Shown: positions 55,223 through 63,965, numbered from the stretch's first letter. The stretch is DNA of 64,000 nucleotides from Rhodocytophaga rosea (GCF_010119975.1 NZ_CP048222.1:7602501-7666500), one strand, 5' to 3'. Numbers and translations are program-made. The notes: generated by a model not told the origin, from the letters alone.

Positions 55223-56128
55223 TTACTGTAGAGAAAGGGCATCTTGGGATAATTGATTGAACAGGCCATCTCTGAACTTTTCGGGGGTTAATCCGGTGTG
55301 TTTTTTGAAAAATTTTGTAAAGTAAGAGTTATCGGCAAAGTTCAATTGATAGGCTACTTCCGAGATAGTTAATGATAAATTAGTTAATAAGCGTTTAGCT
55401 TCCAGCATAATACGGTCCCGTATTACTTCTCCGGCTGACTGCCCTAAGACCTCATGACATAGGGCATTTAAATGTCCAGGGGTAATAAACAGGAGTTCGG
55501 CATACTCTCTTGGCAATTTTAAAGAAGTATAATTTTTTTCAACCAGCTTTTGATAGTTCCGCAGCAATGTATAATTATAAGCTGTTGCCTGATGAACGGG
55601 GCGTTCAAAGCTTAACCTGTCCATCTGTATAAAAAGTTGTACTAATAAAACCCTGACCATATCCTGTCTTAAATGCTGAACAGTTTCACTTTCATGGACA
55701 AGCTTTTCAAACAGGTCAAGTATTAGAGGGTGTAAATTAGTGGACAGATCAATTACAGCCTCAGCTACATTACCATTAAAAAATGGAAATTGATCCAGGT
55801 AATCTGCTTTCAGCAGTAAAGATTGAAAAAACTGGGTAGAAAAATTTACCACATAGCCATCTACTTTGCCTTCAAAACTCCAGCTATGTACCTGGCCAGG
55901 CCCCATAAAATAGATTTGATAAGGCCTAACCAGAAAACGTTGAAAATCGATGTCATGGCTGCCGGCTCCTTCTGTAAATAAGACTATATGGTAAAAAGTA
56001 TGTTTGTGTGACAAAAGCAGGTTTTGATGTTTGTCCAGAAAAGGTGCCAACCGGCTGATAAAAATATCTTCTTGTTCACATCGGGATAATTTACAAATAT
56101 CAAAAATAGGGAATTGTGCCTTCATCAT
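55223..56128 (-). CDS. AraC family transcriptional regulator (1)
   Basis: A roughly 301-aa regulator; I start at 56128 (MMKAQFPIFDICKLSRCEQE). The N-terminal cupin ligand domain (LLSHKHTFYHIVLFTEGAGS then HDIDFQRF; FMGPGQVHSWSF) is followed by a C-terminal double HTH (LKLPREYAELLFITPGHLNA; LTISEVAYQLNFADNSYFTK then FFKKHTGLTPEKFR). It is divergent from the carboxymuconolactone-decarboxylase gene, 304 bases apart, and likely controls that redox cluster. The second AraC regulator is at 59437. Confidence 0.9.
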   Translation of the reverse strand: MMKAQFPIFDICKLSRCEQEDIFISRLAPFLDKHQNLLLSHKHTFYHIVLFTEGAGSHDIDFQRFLVRPYQIYFMGPGQVHSWSFEGKVDGYVVNFSTQFFQSLLLKADYLDQFPFFNGNVAEAVIDLSTNLHPLILDLFEKLVHESETVQHLRQDMVRVLLVQLFIQMDRLSFERPVHQATAYNYTLLRNYQKLVEKNYTSLKLPREYAELLFITPGHLNALCHEVLGQSAGEVIRDRIMLEAKRLLTNLSLTISEVAYQLNFADNSYFTKFFKKHTGLTPEKFRDGLFNQLSQDALSLQ

Positions 56129-56432
56129 TTTGCAATTAATTGTAACACACATTATTTATAAATACTTACTAAAAGGATAGGAAAGCCCAAAGGAAGAGAT
56201 AAAAGTATCTATATCATTGAAGTGAATCCAATCGCACATTGCCTTTTTTATCCCGCTCATTTAAAATAAGCATTTATTACCATATAAGCAATAAATGGTA
56301 CCATAGTTTAGCCACTACACTTGCTACCTTTACAAGAGCCAATCAGCTTGTTTATTCTGGAGAATAAAATCATAGAAAATAATCAGTTCAGGCAACCAGT
56401 CTGATAGCATACCAACCATATAAATTCCATAA

Positions 56433-57002
56433 ATGATGAAAACTATTCAGGTTCCTACAAGAGAACAAGTAAACGAAGAGGCGCAAGCATTATTCGATCA
56501 ATTACAAAAACGCCTGGGCAAAGTTCCTAACTTATATGCGACCATAGGTTATTCTGCCCATGCTTTACAGGCTTTCCTCCAGTTTGAAACTTCCCTGAAT
56601 CAGGGTGCATTTACTGGTAAAGAACGGGAAGCCGTTGCCCTGGTGGTTTCGCAGGTAAATGGGTGTAATTATTGTTTGGCAGCCCAAACTATGGCAGCTG
56701 TCAAAAGAGGGCTTACCCAGGAAGAAACTTTACTCATCAGGAGTGGCCGCGCAAGTGATCAGAAAATGAATACCATTGTGCAACTGGCTAAATCGATTGC
56801 AGAAAATAAAGGCAAATCGGCACAAAATCTATTAGCGCAATTTTTCGAAGCCGGCTATTCTGAAGCAGCCTTAATAGAGCTGACAGGCTTAGTGACTGTA
56901 AGGATATTTACCAATTATGTATATGCCTTAACTGCGATTCCGGTAGATTTTCCGGCCGCTCAGCCATTGCCTTATGCTCTTCAGGAGCAACCCCAGTCAT
57001 GA
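56433..57002 (+). CDS. Carboxymuconolactone decarboxylase/AhpD-like protein
   Basis: A 189-aa all-helical protein of the CMD/AhpD family. The redox motif is C78-N-Y-C81 in VNGCNYCLAAQTMAAVKRG; the usual His four residues after the second Cys is Gln here. ALVVSQVNGC and GLVTVRIFTNYVYALT are family regions. Members with CxxC act as peroxidase partners or thiol oxidoreductases and not as decarboxylases. First gene of a plus-strand cluster, divergent from an AraC regulator. TACCTTTA at about 56325 is near a -7 box. Confidence 0.88.
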   Translation: MMKTIQVPTREQVNEEAQALFDQLQKRLGKVPNLYATIGYSAHALQAFLQFETSLNQGAFTGKEREAVALVVSQVNGCNYCLAAQTMAAVKRGLTQEETLLIRSGRASDQKMNTIVQLAKSIAENKGKSAQNLLAQFFEAGYSEAALIELTGLVTVRIFTNYVYALTAIPVDFPAAQPLPYALQEQPQS

Positions 57003-57076
57003 GTGTAGCTGTTACCGGAAATTGTGCGCTTACGCTTGACTCTTAAGATTTTTTTTCACTTCTCACTCTTTTACCG

Positions 57077-57994
57077 ATGATACCTTCAACATATCATAAT
57101 GGCGAGCTGGAAATGCAACAGAAAGCAGGCGAGCAAATCGCTGCCTACCACAACAGCCGGATGCTGGTTTCTTTTATCACCCATGGCGCAGCCAATTATA
57201 TCGGGAAGCAGCCCTTTTTCCTGGCCAGCAGTCAGGATGGACAGGGGCGTATCTGGACTTCTGTGATTTCTGGCCAGGAGGGATTTATCAGCGTAATAGA
57301 TGAAGAAACCATCCAATTGATTCCAGAACTTGTTCATTCTAATCCTGCCGACGTTTTCTGGCAAAATATAAAGCTACACCCTTTTACTGGAATGCTCTTT
57401 ATCGAACCTGCCACCCGCCGCAGATACCGGGTGAACGGACAAATTACTGCTGATAAAGACCGCTTACTCATCTCCGTACAGCAGGCATATGCTAACTGTC
57501 CCAAGTACATTCAGCGCCGCAGCGTTATCAGAGGAAAAAAGCCTGTTTACCAGAATGGCATTACCACAGGAAGGGTTCTTACTGATGAATGGATAAGCTG
57601 GATTAAGGCTGCCGACACCTTTTTTGTGGGCAGCAGCAATGGTGGGCAAGCATTGGATGCTTCTCACCGTGGCGGCAATCCCGGTTTTGTGGATATATTA
57701 AATCCTTCTACCCTTCGCATACCAGATTACCAGGGAAACAGTATGTATAATACCCTGGGCAATTTTCTGAGCTACCCGCAGGCAGGTCTGCTTTTTGTTG
57801 ATTTTCAGGCTCACCAGACGCTTCAACTGACCGGCAAAGCAAGTGTTACCCAGGAAATACCCACCAGCCATGAAGATACCGGCCGTTACTGGACTTTTAC
57901 CATAGACGAATGGGTGTCACTGGAGAATGTTACTGACATAGCTTCGACGTTTATAGACTATTCTCCATTTAACCCTTCTTCAAAGGATGAATAA
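57077..57994 (+). CDS. Pyridoxamine 5'-phosphate oxidase-like FMN-binding protein
   Basis: A 305-aa protein of the PNPOx-like split-barrel group. The N-terminal half contains FFLASSQDGQGRIWTSVISG then QEGFISVIDEETIQLI, and a GMLFIEPATRRRYRVNGQ strand. The C-terminal half contains WISWIKAADTFFVGSSNGGQ then ALDASHRGGNPGFVDI and SYPQAGLLFVDFQAHQTLQL, the flavin-binding layout of larger 'pyridoxamine oxidase family' proteins. It probably binds FMN/F420 and reduces a small electrophile. It lies 74 bases after the AhpD-like gene. Confidence 0.82.
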   Translation: MIPSTYHNGELEMQQKAGEQIAAYHNSRMLVSFITHGAANYIGKQPFFLASSQDGQGRIWTSVISGQEGFISVIDEETIQLIPELVHSNPADVFWQNIKLHPFTGMLFIEPATRRRYRVNGQITADKDRLLISVQQAYANCPKYIQRRSVIRGKKPVYQNGITTGRVLTDEWISWIKAADTFFVGSSNGGQALDASHRGGNPGFVDILNPSTLRIPDYQGNSMYNTLGNFLSYPQAGLLFVDFQAHQTLQLTGKASVTQEIPTSHEDTGRYWTFTIDEWVSLENVTDIASTFIDYSPFNPSSKDE

Positions 57995-58090
57995 TGGGAT
58001 TTATCGTCTGTTATTCCATAATCTATAAAAGACAGGCTGAAAGATGGCTTGCTAACAATCACACCCAAATAAACATACGGTTATACTAAC

Positions 58091-58324
58091 ATGGTCACTT
58101 TATATTATTCCCCAACTACAAAAGAAATTTCTACCTGGCAGGACCGCCTGGAAAGAATGGCTATTCAACACGAAGTAATACTGCAACAGGAACTTTTACA
58201 GCCGCAACTTCAGGATGGAGACGAGTTTGTACAGGGCACGGCTGCTATCGACAATTATCTGGAAAAACTAGAAGTATTTGTTAAAAGCTGGTATGAAGAC
58301 CGTTGTGATAAATATGAATTTTAA
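58091..58324 (+). CDS. Small protein of the redox cluster, 77 aa
   Basis: A short acidic protein (MVTLYYSPTTKEISTWQDRL then ERMAIQHEVILQQELL). The opening VTLYYSPTTKE resembles the first strand of glutaredoxin/thioredoxin folds but has no Cys in the active-site position. It probably works with its neighbours; no family is certain. It lies 96 bases after the preceding gene and 88 before the SDR gene. Confidence 0.6.
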   Translation: MVTLYYSPTTKEISTWQDRLERMAIQHEVILQQELLQPQLQDGDEFVQGTAAIDNYLEKLEVFVKSWYEDRCDKYEF

Positions 58325-58412
58325 CAGGAAAAGTAATAGGTTTTGCACATCAGCCAATATTACCAACAACTAATAACGAACTACCCACAACAATTTAATA
58401 GAAGAACTATAT

Positions 58413-59339
58413 ATGGAATTAATAAAAACAAAATTTGGATTTCATTCTACCGCAGATGAGGTAATAGAGGGAATCGACTTGAGCGGTAAAAGAGCCATTG
58501 TTACAGGTGCTTCCTCCGGAATAGGCATAGAAACAGTAAGGGCTTTAGCAAAAGCAGGTGCCGAGGTGACACTGGCTGTGAGAAATGTAGAAGCCGGAAC
58601 TAAAGTAGCCAACGAAATAATAGCCGCTACCGCAAATAAAAAAATATATGTCGCACCGCTCCATTTAGACGATCTCACATCCATCAATCGTTTTGTAGAT
58701 AGCTGGCAGGAGCCTTTACATGTATTAGTCAATAATGCCGGCGTAATGGCAATACCAGAATTGCAAAAAACAGCTAGTGGGATAGAAATGCAGTTTATGA
58801 CTAACTATCTCGGCCATTTTGCCTTATCGGTCGGATTGCAGGATGCTTTAGCGAGTGCTGGCTCTGCCCGGATCGTAGTGGTTAGTTCAAGTGGACATTT
58901 GTTATCGCCGGTTGTGTACGACGATATCAATTTTTTATTCAGAGCCTATGATCCCTGGCTTTCATATGGGCAAGCTAAAACAGCCTGTATTTTATTTGCC
59001 GTAGGTGCTACTAAGCGTTGGGCTGAAAAAGGAATAACAGTGAATGCTCTAAATCCAGGTGCCATCTTAACCAACCTGCAAAAGCATGTAGGAGGAAGAT
59101 TACGATCTGCTCCGGAGTTGCATAAAACACCACAACAAGGAGCGGCTACCTCCGTTTTGTTGGCTGCTTCACCATTACTAGAGGGTTCAGGCGGACATTA
59201 TTTTGAAAACTGCAACCAGGCAATTACAGTTCCAAAACGGCCTGATAATTATGAAGGGGTTGCCATGTATGCGCTCAATGGGGATAATGCTGACCATTTA
59301 TGGGATCTATCCTTACAATTCCTCGATCAATTGAATTGA
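58413..59339 (+). CDS. Short-chain dehydrogenase/reductase
   Basis: A 308-aa SDR oxidoreductase. The NAD(P)-binding TGASSGIG is residues 31-38, NNAG at 107-110, catalytic Ser within VVSSSGHL (near 159), and YxxxK as Y185-G-Q-A-K189. Its extended form resembles retinol-dehydrogenase/WW-domain-oxidoreductase-like SDRs. It probably reduces a carbonyl in the detoxification cluster. Member of the plus-strand run between the two AraC regulators. Confidence 0.9.
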   Translation: MELIKTKFGFHSTADEVIEGIDLSGKRAIVTGASSGIGIETVRALAKAGAEVTLAVRNVEAGTKVANEIIAATANKKIYVAPLHLDDLTSINRFVDSWQEPLHVLVNNAGVMAIPELQKTASGIEMQFMTNYLGHFALSVGLQDALASAGSARIVVVSSSGHLLSPVVYDDINFLFRAYDPWLSYGQAKTACILFAVGATKRWAEKGITVNALNPGAILTNLQKHVGGRLRSAPELHKTPQQGAATSVLLAASPLLEGSGGHYFENCNQAITVPKRPDNYEGVAMYALNGDNADHLWDLSLQFLDQLN

Positions 59340-59436
59340 TTCAACAGCCTTCAGAAATATATGCTACAACCATTTCACAGCCAACCTATTAACAGATAGC
59401 ACAGCAATTTGAATATAGTAATTAACGGTTTTTGCT

Positions 59437-60399
59437 ATGAAAAAGAATAAAATAACCTTTTCAATTCCTGCCAATGAAAGTAATGGCAGGAAATATCATT
59501 GGGGCCGCTTACAACAAGAATGGAGAGATACTCTAAACAAATCAGGTGAAATTTATTTTGAAATTCACCGCAGGGATGAATACCGTTTAAAAAGCAATCC
59601 ACTTATTGCTCCATTCCGGCAGGATTTATATATTATTTTCTTAATTACAGGTGGAGAAGCGGTTCATAATTTTGGCAACCAGGACTATTATTTGAAACCA
59701 GGCATTTTATGTTTTGTATCTGCGGGCATATTTGTTTCGAGACAGTCAACGATCAATGAGCATGCGGGCTATCTTTGCGGATTTACTTCAGCATTTTTTA
59801 GCCAGAATCTGTCAGATAAAGACAGCTTACTGCACTATCCTTTTTTCAATACCGAAGCAAGCGTTTCCCTGCAATTAGATACAGATCAAACCTCTTATTT
59901 CTATAATCTTTTCCGAGAAATGGAAGAGGAATATCATTCAACTAATGCCAATAAAGAGGAACTGATCCGTGCTTTATTAACCATATTGCTACAAAAGGCC
60001 CAGCGTTTAGTTATATCTGATCGGACAGATTGCCTGGTAGACAACAGCAATGCAGGTCTTCGGTTAACAAAAGCATTTACAAAGCTTTTTGAAGCAGATT
60101 TTGAGCCTTTGAAAAAGCTACATGGGATTACAACCAAACACTTATCCCAATACGCTTCAAATTTGCATGTAACTCAAAACCATTTAAATGATACTATAAA
60201 AGCTGTATCAGGAAAAACGCCTGGAGAACTCATCCGGGAGAGAATTATCAAAGAAGCTTCTCAATTGTTACTCCATACGCAGTTAACCATTGCAGAAATA
60301 TGCTTCCTTTTGAAATTTGAAGATCCTTCTTACTTTTCCCGCTTCTTTAAACGCTATACCGGACTTACCCCCACTCAGCATCGAAAGCAATACAAATAA
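59437..60399 (+). CDS. AraC family transcriptional regulator (2)
   Basis: A 320-aa regulator. The cupin-like N-terminus is (LIAPFRQDLYIIFLITGGEA then VHNFGNQDYYLKPGILCFVS). The double HTH at the C-terminus is (LSQYASNLHVTQNHLNDTIK then AVSGKTPGELIRERIIKEAS; LTIAEICFLLKFEDPSYFSR then FFKRYTGLTPTQHRKQYK). It follows the SDR gene by 97 bases in the same direction and ends 16 bases before the left end of the third IS3 copy. Together with the divergent AraC at 55223 it brackets the redox cluster. Confidence 0.9.
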   Translation: MKKNKITFSIPANESNGRKYHWGRLQQEWRDTLNKSGEIYFEIHRRDEYRLKSNPLIAPFRQDLYIIFLITGGEAVHNFGNQDYYLKPGILCFVSAGIFVSRQSTINEHAGYLCGFTSAFFSQNLSDKDSLLHYPFFNTEASVSLQLDTDQTSYFYNLFREMEEEYHSTNANKEELIRALLTILLQKAQRLVISDRTDCLVDNSNAGLRLTKAFTKLFEADFEPLKKLHGITTKHLSQYASNLHVTQNHLNDTIKAVSGKTPGELIRERIIKEASQLLLHTQLTIAEICFLLKFEDPSYFSRFFKRYTGLTPTQHRKQYK

Positions 60400-60745
60400 A
60401 TGAGTAAAAGTCAACTGGACTTCCCTCGTAAAAGTGGAAGGATGGAAAAGAGTATATTTAACTACTTAAACCATCCTAACTATGCCTACTAAGAAAGCTT
60501 ACACAAAAGAATTTAAAGAACAAGCCGTTCAATTAGCTCAGAAAAACGGTAATATTAGTGAGACAGCCCGAAACTTGGGCCTGCATGATAGTATCCTTCG
60601 CCGTTGGAAAATGGACTTAGAGCAAAATGCAGAGAAGGCTTTTCCAGGTAAGGGCCATAGCCAGGATGAAGAAGTACGGCAATTACAACGGGAAAATCAA
60701 CGCTTGAAAGAAACGGTTGAGATTTTAAAAAAGGCTATGGGTATC

Positions 60746-60775
60746 GGATCTCAACCAGGGCTTGATCTGGGATCC
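60746..60775 (+). repeat. Mini-hairpin insertion 1 (30 bp)
   Basis: Outer arms GGATC/GATCC; inner stem TCAA/TTGA around CCAGGGC; unpaired TCTGG between inner and right arm. Inserted after TATC. Confidence 0.8.
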
Positions 60776-60974
60776 GCACCAACCGCTCCTAGCAAGGTAC
60801 CAGTTTATCCGGGAGCATCGTGATCAGTATTGTTTGAAAAGGCTCTGTCAGACAATGGAGATATCCATAAGTGGATACTATGCTTGGATCAAAAGACCAG
60901 AAAGTGTGCTCCAGCAGGAAAATAAGCAAATTGTGGAGCAAATTAAGCTTATTCACAAGCAAAGTCGGGAAACC

Positions 60975-61006
60975 GGACCCAGATGCACAGCCTCTGTCGC
61001 AGGTCC
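60975..61006 (-). repeat. Mini-hairpin insertion 2 (32 bp, inverted)
   Basis: Read on the minus strand: outer arms GGACC/GGTCC; inner stem TGC-(G)-ACAG / CTGT-GCA around AGG; unpaired TCTG. It replaces the T of an expected ACC-TAT-GGT (T-Y-G of the transposase motif). Confidence 0.8.
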
Positions 61007-61276
61007 ATGGTAGTCCTCGTATTTATCATCATTTACAGGAAAAAGGTATTTCTTGTTCAGAGAGCAGGGTAGCCAGGCTGATGAAAAAGCATAAAATTAC
61101 CGCTAAAAGAAAAAGAAGATTTATGGTCACTACTGATTCCAAACACAATTTGCCAGTGGCTGAAAATATACTTAATCAGGATTTTAAAACCACTAAACCC
61201 AATGAAAAGTGGGTAAATGATATTACTTATATTTGGACAAAAGAAGGTTGGTTATACTTAGCAGTAGTGTTAGACC

Positions 61277-61306
61277 GGACCTGCCAATCATGAGCATCTG
61301 AGGTCC
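61277..61306 (+). repeat. Mini-hairpin insertion 3 (30 bp)
   Basis: Outer arms GGACC/GGTCC; inner stem TGC/GCA around CAATCATGA; unpaired TCTGA. It replaces the T of an expected GAC-CTA-TTT (D-L-F of the transposase). Confidence 0.8.
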
Positions 61307-61333
61307 ATTTTCCAGAAAAGTAGTAGGCTGGGC

Positions 61334-61363
61334 GGATCTCAAATAAGATTTGATCTTAGATCC
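61334..61363 (+). repeat. Mini-hairpin insertion 4 (30 bp)
   Basis: Outer arms GGATC/GATCC; inner stem TCAAAT/ATTTGA around AAG; unpaired TCTTA. Inserted after the GWA codons of the transposase. Confidence 0.8.
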
Positions 61364-61769
61364 AGGATTCGAGTATGGAAAAAGGGTTAGTAATCAAATC
61401 CTTAACCATGGCTTTGCATAGCCGAAAAGCGGAAAAAGGACTGCTTCATCATTCAGACCGGGGTAGTCAGTACGCTAGTCATGATTATCAGAAACTGCTC
61501 AAAGATAATCTGATTGACTGCTCAATGAGCCGGAAGGGGAACTGCTATGATAATGCAGCCATGGAAAGCTTCTTTGCTACTTTAAAACAAGAGTTAGTTT
61601 ACCATCGTCAGTATCAGACTCGAAAGGAAGCTAAACAAGATATTTTTGAATATATTCAGGTGTGGTATAACCGTAATAGAAAACATTCTTCATTAGCTTA
61701 TTTATCGCCAGAACAATTTGAAAACAAATACCAGTATCAAATGGCTGCCTAACCTTTTCCAACCTTCTA

Positions 61770-62684
61770 CTATTTTAGGGGAAACCCATATTCTGTGGGC
61801 ATCCCCGCCTTGCCATTGTAGTGGTAAGTAACCGGTTTTACCTGCAAAAGCAAATTCAGGCCATCAGTAAACGTCTGCACATTCTTCTTCAAACGCTCAT
61901 CTGAAGCCACTGTCCAGCTGCTGCTGCCAGGCTTTGCAGCTGAGTTTTTCGATAGGTGCAGCTGGAAGGTGGGAGCATCCACACCAATGCCTACATTCAC
62001 ATCCGAGGTAGCCTCATTTTTGCCTGCTATGCTGCCTAAGACTAATGCGTTGGAACGTGATACCAGGGCTCTGTGGCCAATGGCCGTTGCATTGGTTAAA
62101 TTCTGAAGGTTGGAAGGGTTACCAGCTTCAAAGCCAAAGTAAGAGTTACCATTGCCGGTAATATTTTCGATTCCAGCGCTTCTACCTACAAAAGTGTTCT
62201 CTCGGCCAATGGTATTACTTAAACCGGCACCGGCACCAAAGAAGGCATTGGAAAAGCTGGTGGTATTGTTTGCACCGGCAGCTTCACCAAAAAAGGCGTT
62301 GAAGCTGCCGCTTGTATTGTCTGTGCCGGCAGAAGCGCCAAAGAAGGCATTGCGAAGGCATATTGTATTTTTTCTACCAGCATTTTCACCAAAAAAGGCG
62401 TTTAAGCCGCCAGTGGTATTATCTGTACCTGCAAAAGTGCCAAAGAAAGCATTAGCAAACCCATTGGTAATCTTAGAGCCAGCCGATTCACCAAAAAAGG
62501 TGTTGCTGTTGCCGCTCGTATTGCTGAATCCGGCAAAAGCACCTACGAACGTATTTCTAGAACCAGTGGTATTGCTTGCACCGGCACCCGGTCCAGCGAA
62601 GAAATTCTTAAGCTGGGCGGCTGCTGGTTGAGTAAGTAGTAAAGTGGCAGTCAGCAGGCTAGCAAAGAATCGAAATGTACTCAT
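61770..62684 (-). pseudogene. Secreted hexapeptide-like repeat protein with truncated S74 chaperone domain
   Basis: Signal peptide 1-23 (FFASLLTATLLLTQPAAAQ). Then about seven ~24-residue repeats of the form GxxNTxGxxNxFFGxxAGxxN, as in trimeric fibre-like proteins, and the start of an intramolecular chaperone (peptidase S74) domain with TVASDERLKKNVQTFTDGLN and VKPVTYHYNGKAGMPTEYGF. In this family the domain continues (…EYGFIAQ…). Here the frame runs into the IS3 right end after EY and stops four codons later (FPLK). The domain's remaining ~50+ residues are absent. It probably made a surface fibre before truncation. Confidence 0.82.
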
Positions 62685-62792
62685 AGAAATTTGTTTTTAT
62701 GATAAAATAGGTAGCTCAATTGGGAATAAAGGTAGATCGCTCCCTCTTTCTTAGTGAGAAGCAGACGAGGGAAGTATAATAGTTTGATAGTA

Positions 62793-63350
62793 TTAATCAA
62801 GTTTGTAATACTTTTCAAGATCTTTGTCTCTGCCCATCCATTTGGCAATTCTGGCCAGTAGTCCCAGGAGTCCGTTCATTAGGTGTATACCTCCTGCAAT
62901 TTTGGTTTCTGACAGCTCTACTAGCAGGGCTAGATGCCAGATACTTTTGGGCATTCCGTTTGGGTGTATCAGGCCATCAGTGGCTAAGCCATAACCGGCC
63001 TGCAGTGCTTTTTCAAATCCTTGGTTTCCCGGTTCCAGAATTACATCACACATCAGGGTTTCTTTAGAGGTATTAGACCAGGCATGCAGTGTATTAGGAG
63101 GTACTGTAGCTTTTTCACCAGCTTGCAATACGAGTTTTTGCTTATCCATTTGCAAATGGAGTGTTCCAGAACGGACGATAAATGTTTCAGAAAATGAGAG
63201 GTGGTAATGCGGATTTACTTTACCTCCTGAATACACTTCCAGTAAGCCATGTGTACGCTTACCCTTAGTTTCCTTACAGGTTTCCAGGAAGGTCACATAG
63301 TCTTTTTGTACCGGATTATAAAATCTCCGTTGAAGCGTGTTTGTTGTCAT
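62793..63350 (-). CDS. Cupin domain-containing protein
   Basis: A 185-aa protein with a single cupin barrel near residues 38-110: GGKVNPHYHLSFSETFIVRS then GTLHLQMD (first motif with two His and Glu) and GEKATVPPNTLHAWSN (second motif). A helical C-terminus follows (GIHLMNGLLGLLARIAKWMG). Metal-binding residues are retained; the substrate is unknown. It lies 60 bases after the membrane-protein gene on the same strand, so the two are likely co-transcribed. Confidence 0.85.
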   Translation of the reverse strand: MTTNTLQRRFYNPVQKDYVTFLETCKETKGKRTHGLLEVYSGGKVNPHYHLSFSETFIVRSGTLHLQMDKQKLVLQAGEKATVPPNTLHAWSNTSKETLMCDVILEPGNQGFEKALQAGYGLATDGLIHPNGMPKSIWHLALLVELSETKIAGGIHLMNGLLGLLARIAKWMGRDKDLEKYYKLD

Positions 63351-63410
63351 GATAAATATTGTTTGTATATGAATGTTTGTTCCCTATAAAAAGCGTTTGC
63401 AGCAGGTATT

Positions 63411-63965
63411 TTAATGGAGACTTGGTTTTAAAACATTCCTTTCAGTAGCCATCCCAATCCCTAGTAAAAGCCAGGGCACGCCCCATCCCATAATGGCTAC
63501 TAGGTCCGGGTGGCCGGTAATGATCAGTAGAGGAAACATCACAAGGAATGGATAAAGCCCTACAGAAAGTGGCAAAATGCATTTGATACCCGGCCAGCGT
63601 TTGCTAGCCAATACCTGAATCCCCGTAACTACCATGCCCAGTCCAGATAGTAAGGCACCCAACGGCAGGAACACTCTGGTATTCATATTGAGCCAGTAAC
63701 CGAAAATGTAATTGATTGAATAAGATAATGCCCCGGCAGCGGCGATCGAGACGCCGATACTTTTCCACTTGTTACCGCCTGCAATTTTCCACCGGTACAA
63801 ATTCGATAGGATCACAAGGATACCCATCTGGCCGATTGTCCATAGGCCGCCTAAAACGGCATTGAGGGAATGGCTTTGCGGGAAGGTTGACCAGACAACA
63901 AGCTCTGTCAGATAACAAATGCCTGGTAGAAGGAATATGGATTTTGAAAATTGATTGCTTTTCAT
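63411..63965 (-). CDS. Polytopic membrane protein, 184 aa
   Basis: No family recognised by name. There are six likely transmembrane segments (for example IFLLPGICYLTELVVW; GGLWTIGQMGILVILSNLY; SIGVSIAAAGALSYSINYIF; LGALLSGLGMVVTGIQVL; LPLSVGLYPFLVMFPLLIIT; IMGWGVPWLLLGIGMAT). Its start is 35 bases from the window edge. It is probably in an operon with the downstream cupin protein. Confidence 0.7.
   Translation of the reverse strand: MKSNQFSKSIFLLPGICYLTELVVWSTFPQSHSLNAVLGGLWTIGQMGILVILSNLYRWKIAGGNKWKSIGVSIAAAGALSYSINYIFGYWLNMNTRVFLPLGALLSGLGMVVTGIQVLASKRWPGIKCILPLSVGLYPFLVMFPLLIITGHPDLVAIMGWGVPWLLLGIGMATERNVLKPSLH

Larger units (their letters stand above)
60482..61752 (+). pseudogene. IS3-family transposase orfAB, disrupted by four mini-hairpins
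   Basis: orfA (from 60482) is intact through its HTH and zipper (EFKEQAVQLAQKNGNISETA, RQLQRENQRLKETVEILKKA). The orfB pieces read ARYQFIREHRDQYCLKRLCQ; SPRIYHHLQEKGISCSESRV with KWVNDITYIWTKEGWLYLAV (first Asp); and [20 protein letters not shown] with [20 protein letters not shown] (Asp, Glu). All conserved residues persist. Only the four insertions break it: excising them and giving back 1, 1, 1 and 2 bases respectively restores one frame after a -1 shift at the A-run near 60726. Non-functional as it stands unless the inserts are removed. Confidence 0.85.
60416..61788 (+). mobile_element. IS3-family insertion sequence (copy c), carrying four mini-hairpins
   Basis: Ends TGGACTTCCCTCGTAAAAGT (left) and TGGGTTTCCCCTAAAATAGT (right, complement), both followed by AGAAGG(A/T)TGGAAAAG-type sequence. 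No target duplication is visible (flanks AAC and TAT). The right end falls inside the S74-type gene, whose missing tail is not on the left side. The transposase is broken by four ~30-bp hairpin insertions. Confidence 0.85.

Noticed and set aside
60746-61363. Translational bypass or self-splicing as the explanation of the mini-hairpins
   Set aside because: Takeoff and landing codons do not match across the inserts and no splice consensus is visible; simple DNA insertion explains the data better, though RNA removal is not excluded.
62152-62631. 159-aa plus-strand proline/alanine repeat frame
   Set aside because: The periodic pattern is the complement of the 24-residue repeats of the fibre-like protein on the minus strand.
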